Shown here: piece after piece, positions 15,453 through 23,997 of the stretch
How positions within the stretch are numbered: the first letter of the stretch is position 1
Layout of the letters: each line of letters opens with the position of its first letter
Source of the DNA: Rhodoferax sp.
Lineage (GTDB): Bacteria; Pseudomonadota; Gammaproteobacteria; Burkholderiales; Burkholderiaceae_C
Direction of reading: 5' to 3'
DNA length: 57,130 bases
Assembly: GCF_025354435.1 (NCBI RefSeq)
Contig: NZ_JANXMU010000049.1
Location: 1-57,130, forward strand
The notes under the pieces: generated by a model
What the model was told of the DNA's origin: nothing
Seen by the model: only the letters and a program-made list of their open reading frames with translations
Database searches by the model: none
Made by a program: the position numbers and the translations under genes

Positions 15453-16793
15453 CTCCATCGCTACGGCCTCCACCACCGGCCCCCAGCCACTGCCCGCCGG
15501 TTGGCGGAACAAGCGCATTGCGCCCGGGTACCACGGCGAATCGGACCGCTCCGTCAGCCAGCGCCAGTCGGGCAGGTAGTCGGGCAACAGCACCCAGCAG
15601 GGCTTGTTTAAAGCACCCGCCAGATGGGCCACCGCGGTGTCTACGCTGATGAGCAGGTCCAGTTGCGCCACGATGGCCGCCGTGTCGGCAAAGTCCTGGA
15701 TCTGCGGGCCCAGCCCGGTGGCGACCCAGGGCGCAAACTCATCCTCCCCCGCGCCCTTTTGCAGGCTGATGAAGGCCACCCCGGGCACCGCCGCCAGGGG
15801 TGCGAGTATGTCCAGGTGGGGCAGCGAGCGCTCGGCATCGTTTTCAAAACGCGGATTGCCCTTCCACACCAAGCCGACGCGCAAACCATGGACCGGCATG
15901 CGCGGTGCCCAGGCGGCCACCAGCGCCGGTTCTGCGTGCAGGTAGGGCAGGGCGGCGGGCACCGTGTCCAGCCGCGTCTGGCACAGCGCAGGCAGGCTGA
16001 GTAGTGGCGTCCAGCAGTCGGTGGGCGGCACGTCTTCGTCAAATCCTACCAATGCATCCACGCCGGGCAGCGTAGCCAGCAGGCGTTTCAGCGGCGGGTG
16101 GCACAGCAAGGTCACGCGCCCGGCCCCACGGGCCTTCAATTCCGCGCAGTAGCGGCCAAACTGCAGCATGTCGCCATGCCCGGCCTCAAAACCCACCAGC
16201 ACCGACCGGCCGGCCAGCGGCTCGCCCTGCCAGCGCGGGCAACGCAGCTGCTGCGCCAGGGCGGCGTACCAGTCGCGCCACTCAAACTGCGCCCAGCCCC
16301 CTTCCTCACCCTCCCATCGCCCTTGGCGCAGCAGCAGATAGGCCAGGTTGAAACGGGCCTTGGCGTGGCCCGGCTGCAGGTGGATGGCCTCGCGGCAGGC
16401 TTCTTCGGACTCCAGCTCCAGGCCCATGCGGGCGTACACCGCGCCCAGGTTGCACCAGGTGTCGGGGTCGTCGCGCCGCAGCCGCAGCGCCTGGGCGCAG
16501 GCCATTTCGGCTCCATCGAGCTGGCGCAACAACAACAGCACCCCGGCCAGGTTCACAAAGGTTTGCGGCAGCGTGGGGTTGTGGCGAATAGCCGTGCGGT
16601 AGCTGTCTGCGGCCTCGGCCAGTGCGCCACGCGCTTCCAGCGCCAGCCCCAGGTTGGCATGCGCCTCGGCCAGCGTTGGTGCCAGGGCCAGGGCCGCCCG
16701 CAGGCAGGTTTCGGCCCCGGTGGCATCGCCTGCGGTCAAGCGCTGGGTGCCGTCGAAAAACAGCGCTTCGGCATCAGCTATGGTCTTTGCCAT
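15417..16793 (-). CDS. TPR protein with C-terminal glycosyltransferase-9-like domain
   Basis: 458 residues. The N-terminal ~150 residues form at least three tetratricopeptide repeats (for example TCLRAALALAPTLAEAHANLGLALEARG and ACAQALRLRRDDPDTWCNLGAVYARMG). The C-terminal half (about 190-450) resembles ADP-heptose/GT9-type glycosyltransferase domains fused to TPRs in many proteobacteria (LLISVDTAVAHLAGALNKPCWVLLP near 370-395). Substrate unknown; such proteins are often linked to glycan or protein glycosylation, but nothing nearby supports that here. It is convergent with the GntR gene and overlaps it tail to tail by 36 bp. Confidence 0.82.
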   Translation of the reverse strand: MAKTIADAEALFFDGTQRLTAGDATGAETCLRAALALAPTLAEAHANLGLALEARGALAEAADSYRTAIRHNPTLPQTFVNLAGVLLLLRQLDGAEMACAQALRLRRDDPDTWCNLGAVYARMGLELESEEACREAIHLQPGHAKARFNLAYLLLRQGRWEGEEGGWAQFEWRDWYAALAQQLRCPRWQGEPLAGRSVLVGFEAGHGDMLQFGRYCAELKARGAGRVTLLCHPPLKRLLATLPGVDALVGFDEDVPPTDCWTPLLSLPALCQTRLDTVPAALPYLHAEPALVAAWAPRMPVHGLRVGLVWKGNPRFENDAERSLPHLDILAPLAAVPGVAFISLQKGAGEDEFAPWVATGLGPQIQDFADTAAIVAQLDLLISVDTAVAHLAGALNKPCWVLLPDYLPDWRWLTERSDSPWYPGAMRLFRQPAGSGWGPVVEAVAMELQAFAARRCDR

Positions 16794-16947
16794 TGGGGTT
16801 TTGATTCCGCTTATTTATAGACGTATGCCACGCAGGCTGCGACTTGCTCCACCCAGGCAACGCAGGCCGAATCTAGTTTGTCTGGATTTGTCTTAACGGA
16901 CAAGCTGTAGTGGTTCTTTTACCAGGCAAGTGGGCAGGATTGCCCCG

Positions 16948-17535
16948 CTATGCCGGGAGTAAACCGACCACGCGGTAGGTCTCAATCAACGCGTCAAAGA
17001 GCGCGATGTTCGAGCGGCTCCTCGCCATGAGTTGAGCGCCGGCGACGGCGGCATAGATGGCACGAGCCCGCTGTTCGCTGTCTTCGGCGCTGACGGTCGC
17101 CGCAGCGGACAGCACCTGGCACAGCCACGCCACATGGACATCGGCAAAAGTCTGTACTTCCTTCTTTACCGTCTCAGGCAAGTCGTCATATTCGGCCGCC
17201 ATGAAACTGCCGAGGCACAGGCGGTTGTTGCTTTCGAGCGACCTGCGGAATATGTCGGGATAGTCGTGCAGGCAGCGTAGCGGATCCGAGGTGTCGGCCA
17301 GCATCGCGTCCAGGGCCACCGCCGAGTCCTCCCAATAGCGCCTCGCAACCGCGGCGCCAAGATCGGCCTTGCTCGGGAAGTGGTAGTACATGCTGGCGCT
17401 CTTGATACCAACCTGCTCCGCAAGGTCACGAAAATTCAATCCGCCATAGCCACGCGCCTGCGCGACCCTGGTCGCGGCCGCCAGGATGTTCTCCCTGGAG
17501 TTTGAGCTCACTTCATTTTTTGCTGTTGCGGCCAT
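16948..17535 (-). CDS. TetR/AcrR-family repressor
   Basis: 195 residues from the ATG at 17535. The ATG at 17559 is less likely because it sits on the -35 of the divergent promoter. N-terminal HTH (about 15-60: NILAAATRVAQARGYGGLNFRDLAEQVGIKSASMYYHFPSKADLG), then a ligand domain with LCLGSFMAAEYDDLP, as in NemR/AcuR-like regulators. Divergent from the GST at 17693; the shared operator at 17583-17606 overlaps both predicted promoters, so it should repress itself and the GST until an electrophile or similar ligand binds. Confidence 0.9.
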   Translation of the reverse strand: MAATAKNEVSSNSRENILAAATRVAQARGYGGLNFRDLAEQVGIKSASMYYHFPSKADLGAAVARRYWEDSAVALDAMLADTSDPLRCLHDYPDIFRRSLESNNRLCLGSFMAAEYDDLPETVKKEVQTFADVHVAWLCQVLSAAATVSAEDSEQRARAIYAAVAGAQLMARSRSNIALFDALIETYRVVGLLPA

Positions 17536-17552
17536 CGAAATGAAAAAAGGTG

Positions 17553-17581
17553 TTGACATCGAATATTGTATCTTCTATAGT
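17553..17581 (+). promoter_or_regulatory. Sigma-70-type promoter for the GST
   Basis: TTGACA (17553-17558), a 17-bp spacer, then TATAGT (17576-17581), close to the housekeeping consensus. On the minus strand TTGGTA and TACAAT with a 16-bp spacer form a plausible promoter for the TetR gene in the same DNA. Confidence 0.75.
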
Positions 17582-17582
17582 T

Positions 17583-17606
17583 TACCTACCAAGTGATCGG
17601 TAGGTA
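17583..17606. promoter_or_regulatory. TetR operator palindrome
   Basis: TACCTACC (17583-17590) and GGTAGGTA (17599-17606) are perfect inverted 8-bp arms around an 8-bp spacer. The site sits directly after the GST -10 box, covering its likely transcription start, and contains the likely -35 of the divergent TetR promoter, the expected geometry for a repressor. Confidence 0.85.
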
Positions 17607-17692
17607 TAAATTCTAAACGACATGCTTGGCCCAACGGGCGTTCTTCGCTGAGGCTCGCCACACTATTTTTCTCACTTTTCGAAACCACCACG

Positions 17693-18394
17693 ATGACAAC
17701 CCAGCTCCGCCTCTTTACCTCGCCTTCGGCGTTCCCGAATCCACAGCGCCTGCGCCTGTTCCTGCACGAAAAGGGCATTGCCGATCAGTTCGAGGAGACC
17801 ATCTACGACATGAGCCCGGTCGGCGAGCAGCGAGGATGGCGCCACTTGAACATGAACCCGTGGGGCGAGACGCCCACTCTGCAGCTGGCCGATGGCCGCT
17901 TTATTTCCGAGACCGCCGCCATCGTCCGCTATCTTGACCAGGCCTACCCTGGGCGGAAGATCATGGGCGCGACCGCGCTGGAGCAGGGTCTCGACAATAT
18001 GTGGGACAACCGCATCTGGGTGCACATCCTCTACCGGATCGTCACGGCGTTCCATGTCCTGCATACCGGGCTCGGATTCAAGCTGGAACTGACCAAGAAC
18101 GAGGCCTGGGGCGAGCATTGCCGCAAGGAGGCGCTGTCGCATGCGGCCCTGGTCAACCAACATTTGTCCGATGGACGCGAATGGATACTCGGCGGGGACG
18201 CGCCCACTTTCTCGGACATCACGCTGGCAACCGCCATCGCCTTTTCCAAATTTCCGGTCAACGCCACCCCGCTGGACGAGCGTTTTGAGCATCTGGATGG
18301 ATTCTGGAAGCGCTGGCAGCAGCGCCCTGGCTTTCAAGCTGCCTATGCCGACGGCAACAGTGGCGTACCGGAGTTGGATGGCCTGCGCCCATGA
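17693..18394 (+). CDS. Glutathione S-transferase family protein
   Basis: 233 residues. N-terminal thioredoxin-fold domain (about 1-85), beginning LRLFTSPSAFPNPQRLRLFLHEKG and containing the cis-Pro segment MNPWGETPTLQLADG and the glutathione gamma-Glu contact SETAAIVRYLD; helical C-terminal domain (about 95-220) with APTFSDITLATAI. A cytosolic GST likely to conjugate glutathione to an electrophile. Control by the adjacent TetR operator suggests a role in stress or xenobiotic response. The true substrate is not evident. Confidence 0.9.
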   Translation: MTTQLRLFTSPSAFPNPQRLRLFLHEKGIADQFEETIYDMSPVGEQRGWRHLNMNPWGETPTLQLADGRFISETAAIVRYLDQAYPGRKIMGATALEQGLDNMWDNRIWVHILYRIVTAFHVLHTGLGFKLELTKNEAWGEHCRKEALSHAALVNQHLSDGREWILGGDAPTFSDITLATAIAFSKFPVNATPLDERFEHLDGFWKRWQQRPGFQAAYADGNSGVPELDGLRP

Positions 18395-18463
18395 TCCGAG
18401 CAACGCGATGCCGGTGGCGGTTACAGGGATACGCTTAGCATTGCATCGAATTTGAAGATAGTC

Positions 18464-18516
18464 CTAAAAAGAGAGCTGCTTGCGCGGGTGGAATATGCGC
18501 AAGAGGCTAATTTTTC
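18464..18516 (+). repeat. Dispersed intergenic hairpin repeat, copy 3
   Basis: Contains CTTGCGC, GGGTGGAATAT and GCGCAAG, a perfect 7-bp stem around the family loop. The T and A at the third stem pair are swapped relative to copies with CTAGCG and CGCTAG, a compensatory change. Lies between the GST stop and acuI. Confidence 0.75.
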
Positions 18517-18543
18517 TCAGAAACACCCGCTAGGAGACAAACC

Positions 18544-19533
18544 ATGTTCAAAGGCATTCTGGTCACCAAGGACGACGCTGGCACCCACGCCGCGCTGCAA
18601 GACATCGACGACAGCCATTTAGGCGACGGCGATGTCACCGTGCGGGTGGAATGGTCCACCCTCAACTACAAAGACGGCCTGGCCTTGACCGGCGCGTCGC
18701 CCGTGGTGCGGCGCTTTCCGTTGGTGCCGGGTATCGACTTTGCGGGCACGGTGACCCACAGCGCCCACCCGGCCTGGAAGCCCGGCGACCAGGTCATTTT
18801 GAACGGCTGGGGCGTGGGCGAAAGCCACAGCGGCGGCCTGGCCCAGCAGGCCCGCGTGCCGGGCGACTGGCTGGTGGCCTTGCCCGCGGCCTTCAGCACC
18901 CGCCAGGCCATGGCCATCGGCACCGCAGGCTACACCGCCATGCTGTGCGTGCTGGCGCTGGAAAAGCACGGCATCCGGCCCGCGGATGGCGAGGTTTTGG
19001 TCACCGGGGCCAATGGGGGTGTGGGCAGCGTGGCCATCGCCCTGTTGGCCCAACTGGGCTACACCGTGGCGGCCAGCACCGGCCGCCCGGCCGAGGCCGA
19101 CTACCTGCACGCCCTGGGTGCCACCCGCATCATCGACCGCACGGAGCTCAGCGCGCCCGGCAAGCCGCTGGGCAAAGAGCGCTGGGCCGGTGTGGTCGAT
19201 GCCGTGGGCAGCCATACCCTGGCCAACGCCTGCGCCACCACCCGGCGCGCAGGGGCCGTGGCGGCCTGCGGCCTGGCGGGCGGCATGGATTTCCCGGCCA
19301 GTGTGGCCCCGTTCATCCTGCGCGGCATCAGCCTGTACGGCATCGACAGCGTGATGTGCCCCCTGCCCCTGCGCCAGCAAGCCTGGCAGCGCCTGGCGCA
19401 AGACCTGGACATCGCCAAACTGGAGGCCATGATCCGCGAGATCGGCCTGGATGCCGCCGTGGCGACTGGGGCCGAGCTGCTCAAGGGCAGCGTGCGCGGG
19501 CGGGTGGTGGTGGACGTGCAGCGCGCGCTATAA
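18544..19533 (+). CDS. acuI: MDR-family NADPH acryloyl-CoA reductase/quinone oxidoreductase (AcuI/YhdH)
   Basis: 329 residues, the usual length for AcuI/YhdH. Start ATG 18544 has TAGGAGACAAACC upstream. The GroES-like N-terminal domain includes VEWSTLNYKDGLALTG; the Rossmann domain carries VTGANGGVGSVAIALLAQLG (about 155-174). It lacks a zinc ligand set, as expected for this MDR branch. Family members reduce acryloyl-CoA to propionyl-CoA with NADPH. No DMSP or 3-hydroxypropionate genes are adjacent, so the role is detoxification or housekeeping by inference. Its TAA stop lies at the left edge of repeat copy 4, which also looks like its terminator. Confidence 0.9.
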   Translation: MFKGILVTKDDAGTHAALQDIDDSHLGDGDVTVRVEWSTLNYKDGLALTGASPVVRRFPLVPGIDFAGTVTHSAHPAWKPGDQVILNGWGVGESHSGGLAQQARVPGDWLVALPAAFSTRQAMAIGTAGYTAMLCVLALEKHGIRPADGEVLVTGANGGVGSVAIALLAQLGYTVAASTGRPAEADYLHALGATRIIDRTELSAPGKPLGKERWAGVVDAVGSHTLANACATTRRAGAVAACGLAGGMDFPASVAPFILRGISLYGIDSVMCPLPLRQQAWQRLAQDLDIAKLEAMIREIGLDAAVATGAELLKGSVRGRVVVDVQRAL

Positions 19534-19592
19534 AAAATAGAGCTGCTTGTGTAGGTGGAATCTACGCTAGCAGCTCTTTTTCTATAAATTTG
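19530..19592 (+). repeat. Dispersed hairpin repeat, copy 4, resembling a rho-independent terminator
   Basis: AGAGCTGCT pairs with AGCAGCTCT (9 bp), with an inner GTGTAG/CTACGC stem, flanked by A-rich sequence on the left and TTTTT on the right. This copy therefore has the full form of an intrinsic terminator for acuI, and its left edge contains the gene's TAA. Confidence 0.8.
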
Positions 19593-19615
19593 GCGCGCAA
19601 TGACGTTAATCGGCC

Positions 19616-21397
19616 CTAGTGGTTGTGGCGTGGAAGTGTGTTGGCGATGCCGCGGTATTGCAATGCAAACTCCAGCACGCCGCCGCCATCCAGCTGGCCG
19701 GTTTTCTCGCGGTACAGCTGCTGCCATGGGGTGGCGCTGGCAGGTATAGGTGGTGGCGGCAGCAGCTTGCGGCGGGCAATCTCGGCAGCGTCGACCAGCG
19801 CGTTGCACTGGCCCTGGCGCAAATCCACCCGCACGATGTCGCCGTCTTGCAGCCAGGCCAGGCCGCCGCCTGCGGCGCTTTCGGGGGCGGCGTTGAGGAT
19901 GGACGGGCTGTCGGCGGTGCCCGACTGGCGGCCATCGCCCAGGGTCGGCAGGCTGGTGATGCCGCGCTTGAGCAGGTGGTCGGGCGGCTGCATGTTGACC
20001 ACCTCGGCCGAGCCCGGCCAGCCCAGCGGCCCGGCACCCCGGATGACCAGGATGGAATGCTCGTCGATGCCGAGCGCCGGGTCGTTGATGCGGGCGTGGT
20101 AGTCGTCCGAACCGTCAAACACCACGGCTCGGCATTCGAACACGTCTTCTGCGCCCGGCGTGCTGAGGTAGCGCTGGCGGAAGTCGTCCGAGATGACGCT
20201 GGTCTTCATGATCGCAAAATCAAACAGGTTGCCCGACAGCACCAGGAACCCGGCCTGCGCGCGCAGCGGCTCGGCATAGGCGTGGATGACCTCGCGGTCG
20301 GGGCTGGCGCGGCCTTGCAGGTTGTCGGCCATGCTGCGGCCGGTGACGGTGGGCCGCTCGGCGTGCAGGCGGCCGGCCTGCAGCAGCTCCCACATGATGG
20401 CGGGCACGCCGCCCGCGCGGTGGAAGCGCTCGCCCAGGAACTGGCCTGCGGGCTGCACGTTGGCCAGCAGCGGCACGTCGTAGCCCTGGCTCCAGTCGTC
20501 GGCGGTCAGCGTGACCCCGGCGTGGCGGGCCATTGCCACCAGGTGCGGCTGGGCGTTGGTGGAGCCGCCAATGGCGGCGGTGACGGTGATCGCGTCCAGA
20601 AACGCCTCGCGGGTCAGGATGTGGCTGGGCCGCACGTCGGCATAGGCCAGCTCGACGATGCGCCGACCGGTGGCGTAGGCGATCTGGCCGCGCTCGCGGT
20701 AGGCGGCAGGAATGGCTGCGCAGCCGGTGAGCGACAGGCCCAGTGCCTCGGCAATGGCGTTCATGGTCGAGGCCGTGCCCATGGTGTTGCAGTGGCCCAC
20801 GGACGGGGCCGAGGCGCAGGCGGCCTCCAGGAATTCTTCTTCGGTGATCTCGCCCGCGGCCAGGCGGCGGCGGTTTTGCCAGATCACCGTGCCCGAGCCG
20901 ACCAAAGCGCCGTTGTGCCAGCCGTCCAGCATCGGCCCGCCCGAGAACACCATGGCCGGGATGTCCACCGTGGAGGCGGCCATGATGCCCGCCGGGGTGG
21001 TTTTGTCGCAGCCGGTGGTCAGCACCACCGCGTCGATCGGGTAGCCGTGCAGGATCTCGACCAGCCCCAGGTAGGCCAGGTTGCGGTCTAGCGCGGCGGT
21101 GGGGCGGCGGCAGTTCTCGAAGATGGGGTGCATCGGGAATTCCATCGGGATGCCGCCCGCGTCGCGGATGCCGTCGCGGATGCGGCTGGCCAGCTGCACG
21201 TGGACCCGGTTGCAGGGGCTCAGGTCCGAGCCGGTCTGGGCGATGCCGATGACGGGCCGACCCGAGCGCAATTCGGCCGGGGTGATGCCGTAGTTCATGA
21301 AGCGCTCCAGGTACAGCGCGGCCAGGTCGATGTGGCCGGGCGCATCAAACCAGTCCTGTGAGCGGAAGCGGCGGGGGGTGGCGGGTGGGGTGGTCAT
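19616..21397 (-). CDS. IlvD/Edd-family sugar-acid dehydratase
   Basis: 593 residues from the ATG at 21397 (an in-frame extension reaches 21481). The start RSQDWFDAPGHIDLAALYLER matches the sugar-acid branch (L-arabinonate, D-xylonate, galactonate dehydratases) rather than the IlvD branch. Iron-sulfur and Mg-site signatures TTGCDKTTPAGIMA and SAPSVGHCNTMGTASTMNA are intact. It would convert an aldonate to a 2-keto-3-deoxy acid. Last gene of the long minus-strand sugar operon, 31 bp after an SDR and close to a FAH-family enzyme, the set found in oxidative pentose (Weimberg) routes. The precise aldonate is not determinable by eye. Confidence 0.88.
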   Translation of the reverse strand: MTTPPATPRRFRSQDWFDAPGHIDLAALYLERFMNYGITPAELRSGRPVIGIAQTGSDLSPCNRVHVQLASRIRDGIRDAGGIPMEFPMHPIFENCRRPTAALDRNLAYLGLVEILHGYPIDAVVLTTGCDKTTPAGIMAASTVDIPAMVFSGGPMLDGWHNGALVGSGTVIWQNRRRLAAGEITEEEFLEAACASAPSVGHCNTMGTASTMNAIAEALGLSLTGCAAIPAAYRERGQIAYATGRRIVELAYADVRPSHILTREAFLDAITVTAAIGGSTNAQPHLVAMARHAGVTLTADDWSQGYDVPLLANVQPAGQFLGERFHRAGGVPAIMWELLQAGRLHAERPTVTGRSMADNLQGRASPDREVIHAYAEPLRAQAGFLVLSGNLFDFAIMKTSVISDDFRQRYLSTPGAEDVFECRAVVFDGSDDYHARINDPALGIDEHSILVIRGAGPLGWPGSAEVVNMQPPDHLLKRGITSLPTLGDGRQSGTADSPSILNAAPESAAGGGLAWLQDGDIVRVDLRQGQCNALVDAAEIARRKLLPPPPIPASATPWQQLYREKTGQLDGGGVLEFALQYRGIANTLPRHNH

Positions 21398-21428
21398 CGT
21401 GGGCTTTTGTGTTGCAGAGGGTTCGGGT

Positions 21429-22151
21429 TCAGCGCCAGCCGGCATCGACCCAGTAGTTGTGGCCGGTGCACATGCGGGCATCGGCGGAGGCCAGAAACAA
21501 GGCCATGGCGGCGATGTCGGCGGGCTGGATGCGCTCTTTCAGGCACTGGGCGGCGATGATGGCGGCCTCGCCCTCGGCCGTGTACCACTGCGCTTGGCGC
21601 GGGGTTTCGACGTTGCCGGGCAGGATGCAGTTGACCCGGATGTGGTGGCTGCCCAGCTCGCGGGCCAGCGCCCGGGTCATGCCTTCGATGCCCGCCTTGG
21701 CCGTCTCGTACAGCACCAGGTTCTCCAGCCCCAGGTGCCAGGCGATAGAGCCAAAATTGATGATGGAGCCGCCGCCCCGCGCCTGCATGCCGCCCACCAC
21801 CGCCTGGGAGCAAAACAGCAGGTGGCGCAGGTTGACCCCGATGCGGTCGTCAAAGTAGGCGGGGGTCACCTGCGCCAGCGTGTGGCGGTCGTCATTGCCT
21901 GCGTTGTTGACCAGCACGTCCAGTGGGCCGATGGCCGCAAAGGTACGGGCGATGGCTTCGGTGTCCTGCAGGTCGCACAAATGGAATTGGGCCGACTCGG
22001 GGGCCGCGGCGGGGGCCATGCGGTCCAGAAAATGCACCTCGCAGCCCTGGCGTACAAAGGCCGTGACCAGCGCTGCGCCAATGCCGCTGGCACCACCGGT
22101 AATGGCGATGCGTTGGCCCGCCAGGCTGGGGTAGAGGGTGTGGGTCTGCAT
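21429..22151 (-). CDS. Short-chain dehydrogenase, probable sugar 1-dehydrogenase
   Basis: 240 residues. Classical SDR: cofactor loop ITGGASGIGAALV (about 17-29), NNAG segment (VLVNNAGNDD), and catalytic Ser (INFGSIAW) with YETAK. Starts 5 bp after the FAH-family gene and precedes the IlvD/Edd dehydratase. In Caulobacter-type xylose clusters an SDR of this sort oxidises D-xylose to xylonolactone. An alternative is a 2-keto-3-deoxy-acid dehydrogenase, as in fucose or rhamnose pathways; the sequence alone does not separate these. Confidence 0.87.
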   Translation of the reverse strand: MQTHTLYPSLAGQRIAITGGASGIGAALVTAFVRQGCEVHFLDRMAPAAAPESAQFHLCDLQDTEAIARTFAAIGPLDVLVNNAGNDDRHTLAQVTPAYFDDRIGVNLRHLLFCSQAVVGGMQARGGGSIINFGSIAWHLGLENLVLYETAKAGIEGMTRALARELGSHHIRVNCILPGNVETPRQAQWYTAEGEAAIIAAQCLKERIQPADIAAMALFLASADARMCTGHNYWVDAGWR

Positions 22152-22155
22152 GGTT

Positions 22156-23304
22156 TCAGCGCAACAGATTGCGGCGGGCCAGGTTCAGCATCAGCGCGGT
22201 GATGCCTTCCGTCCAAGGTGGCGCCTCTTCGCAGGTGCGGACCCGATTGACCAGGGTGCCTAGCCGTTCGCTGGCCACCCGCACCACATCGCCGACCTGG
22301 TGGGTAAAGCCCTGGCCCACCGCCCCCCGGTCCTGGATGGGCGCAAACATGGTGCCCAAAAACAGCGCCATGCCGTCGGGGTACTGGTGGCTTTTGCCCA
22401 TGGCCTGGTGCACCAGTTCCAGCGGGTCGCGGCTGATGAGCGACATCGAACTGCCGCCGGTGAGGCGAAAGCCGTCGTCGCCGGTGATTTCCAGCTGCAC
22501 TTCGGCGCGGCGCACATCGTCGATGCTAAAACCGCTATCAAACAGGCGGATGAACGGGCCCAGCGCGCACGAGGCGTTGTTGTCTTTGGCCTTGCCCAGC
22601 AGCAGGGCGCTGCGGCCTTCGATATCGCGCAGGTTCACATCGTTGCCCAGCGTGGCCCCGAGCACGCGGCCCGTGGCATCGGCGACCAGCACGACTTCGG
22701 GTTCGGGGTTGTTCCAGGCGCTGTCCGAGCGCACGCCCACGTAGTCGCCCCAGCCCACCGACGACAGCACCGGTGCCTTGGTGAAAATCTCGGCATCTGG
22801 CCCAATCGCCACCTCCAGGTACTGCGACCACAGGCCGTCGGCGATCAGCACCTCTTTCAGGTGCGCCGCGGTGGCCGAGCCGGGCTGCACGGCGCGGATG
22901 TCGCTACCGATGCGCGCACTCAGCGAAGCCCGCAGGGCCTGCGCGGCCTGGGCATCGCCGCGGGCCCGTTCCTCGATCACCCGCTCCACGGCGGATACCG
23001 CAAAGGTCACCCCGCTGGCCTTGACCACCTGCAGATCCACCGGTGCCAGCAGGCGGAGGCCCGTGGCTTCGCCTTCCCCGGCTTCCCAGGTGGGTTGCAG
23101 GGCCAGGTCGGCAATATCCCCCAGGTCCACCCCGGCAGAGATGTCGCAAGGCCACAGGGCCAGCAGCTGCGATACGGTGGGCGCAACCGCCGACACGTCG
23201 ATCACGCGACCGGCTTGCAGCACCACCGGGGTAGGGCCCGCAGGCAGCTGCAGGCGCCCCACAAACAGCCCGGAACGAAAATCGATGGGTAGATGGTCTA
23301 GCAT
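22156..23304 (-). CDS. Fumarylacetoacetate hydrolase-family protein, probable 2-keto-3-deoxy-pentonate dehydratase (XylX-like)
   Basis: 382 residues, longer than simple FAH hydrolases (about 280) and close to XylX-type 2-keto-3-deoxy-xylonate dehydratases. The FAH catalytic domain lies in the C-terminal two thirds: WNNPEPEVVLVADATG carries the acidic metal ligands and GNDVNLRDIEGRSALLLGKAKD is the family block. In the Weimberg pathway this enzyme forms alpha-ketoglutarate semialdehyde. The dehydrogenase for the last step is not in this operon; the aldehyde dehydrogenase at 7837 or another elsewhere would be needed. The role follows from size and neighbours. Confidence 0.8.
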   Translation of the reverse strand: MLDHLPIDFRSGLFVGRLQLPAGPTPVVLQAGRVIDVSAVAPTVSQLLALWPCDISAGVDLGDIADLALQPTWEAGEGEATGLRLLAPVDLQVVKASGVTFAVSAVERVIEERARGDAQAAQALRASLSARIGSDIRAVQPGSATAAHLKEVLIADGLWSQYLEVAIGPDAEIFTKAPVLSSVGWGDYVGVRSDSAWNNPEPEVVLVADATGRVLGATLGNDVNLRDIEGRSALLLGKAKDNNASCALGPFIRLFDSGFSIDDVRRAEVQLEITGDDGFRLTGGSSMSLISRDPLELVHQAMGKSHQYPDGMALFLGTMFAPIQDRGAVGQGFTHQVGDVVRVASERLGTLVNRVRTCEEAPPWTEGITALMLNLARRNLLR

Positions 23305-23355
23305 GGCAATGTCTCTATGTGTTGTGGAAAAGGCGAGGTAAGTTCGACAGTCTAA

Positions 23356-23997
23356 CTAACGCGCAGCCCAGTGCATACCCCTGCTCAGAATGGTACGCAT
23401 CTGGGGCACCTCAAACTCTTTCGCCACATGGCCCAAGGCGCTGTAGAACACCCGGCCTGCGCCGTGGCGGCGCTTCCACACCACCGGCATCACGGTGCCA
23501 TCGATCCACGGCGCGTGCTCCGCCGAAAAGGTGGTGGTGGCCAGCACCTGGTTGGACGGATCCACGTGCATGTAGTACTGCTCGGAGTGGTAGTCAAAGT
23601 CGGTAATGCCGGCCACCACCGGGTCGTCGCCCGCGCAGATGTGGACCCGGTAGTCGATGACATTGCCCGGGTGCGCCACCCACTGCCCGCCAGTCATGAA
23701 CTGGTATTCCACCGACTCGCGGAAGGCGTCGCCCATGCCGCCGTGGAACCCGGCCAGCCCGACGCCCGACTGCACCGCCTGGCTCAGGTTGGTGACCGCT
23801 TCCTTGCTGATCTGGGACATGGTGCAGATCGGCACGATCAGGCTCAGCTTGGCCAGCGCCGGGTCGGCAAAGGCTTCGGTGGAGGTTTCCACCCGCACCT
23901 TGAAATCGGCCTGGCGGAGCATGTCGGCGACGATGGCGGCACATTGTTCGGGCTCGTGGCCGCTCCAGCCACACCAAACGATCAGGGCTTCACGCAT
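23356..23997 (-). CDS. thuA: ThuA-domain protein (trehalose-utilisation family)
   Basis: 213 residues from the ATG at 23997; this start has TGGAGATTTGAAC upstream and overlaps the oxidoreductase stop by 8 bp. ThuA fold, class I glutamine-amidotransferase-like but without the catalytic Cys: ALIVWCGWSGHEPEQCA at the N-terminus, GVGLAGFHGGMGDAFRESVEYQFMTGGQW in the middle, and PVVWKRRHGAGRVFYSALGH near the end. ThuA partners the Gfo/Idh dehydrogenase ThuB in rhizobial trehalose/maltitol use through 3-keto sugars. Its biochemical role is not firmly settled; the ThuB-like gene directly upstream supports the same pairing. Confidence 0.85.
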   Translation of the reverse strand: MREALIVWCGWSGHEPEQCAAIVADMLRQADFKVRVETSTEAFADPALAKLSLIVPICTMSQISKEAVTNLSQAVQSGVGLAGFHGGMGDAFRESVEYQFMTGGQWVAHPGNVIDYRVHICAGDDPVVAGITDFDYHSEQYYMHVDPSNQVLATTTFSAEHAPWIDGTVMPVVWKRRHGAGRVFYSALGHVAKEFEVPQMRTILSRGMHWAAR

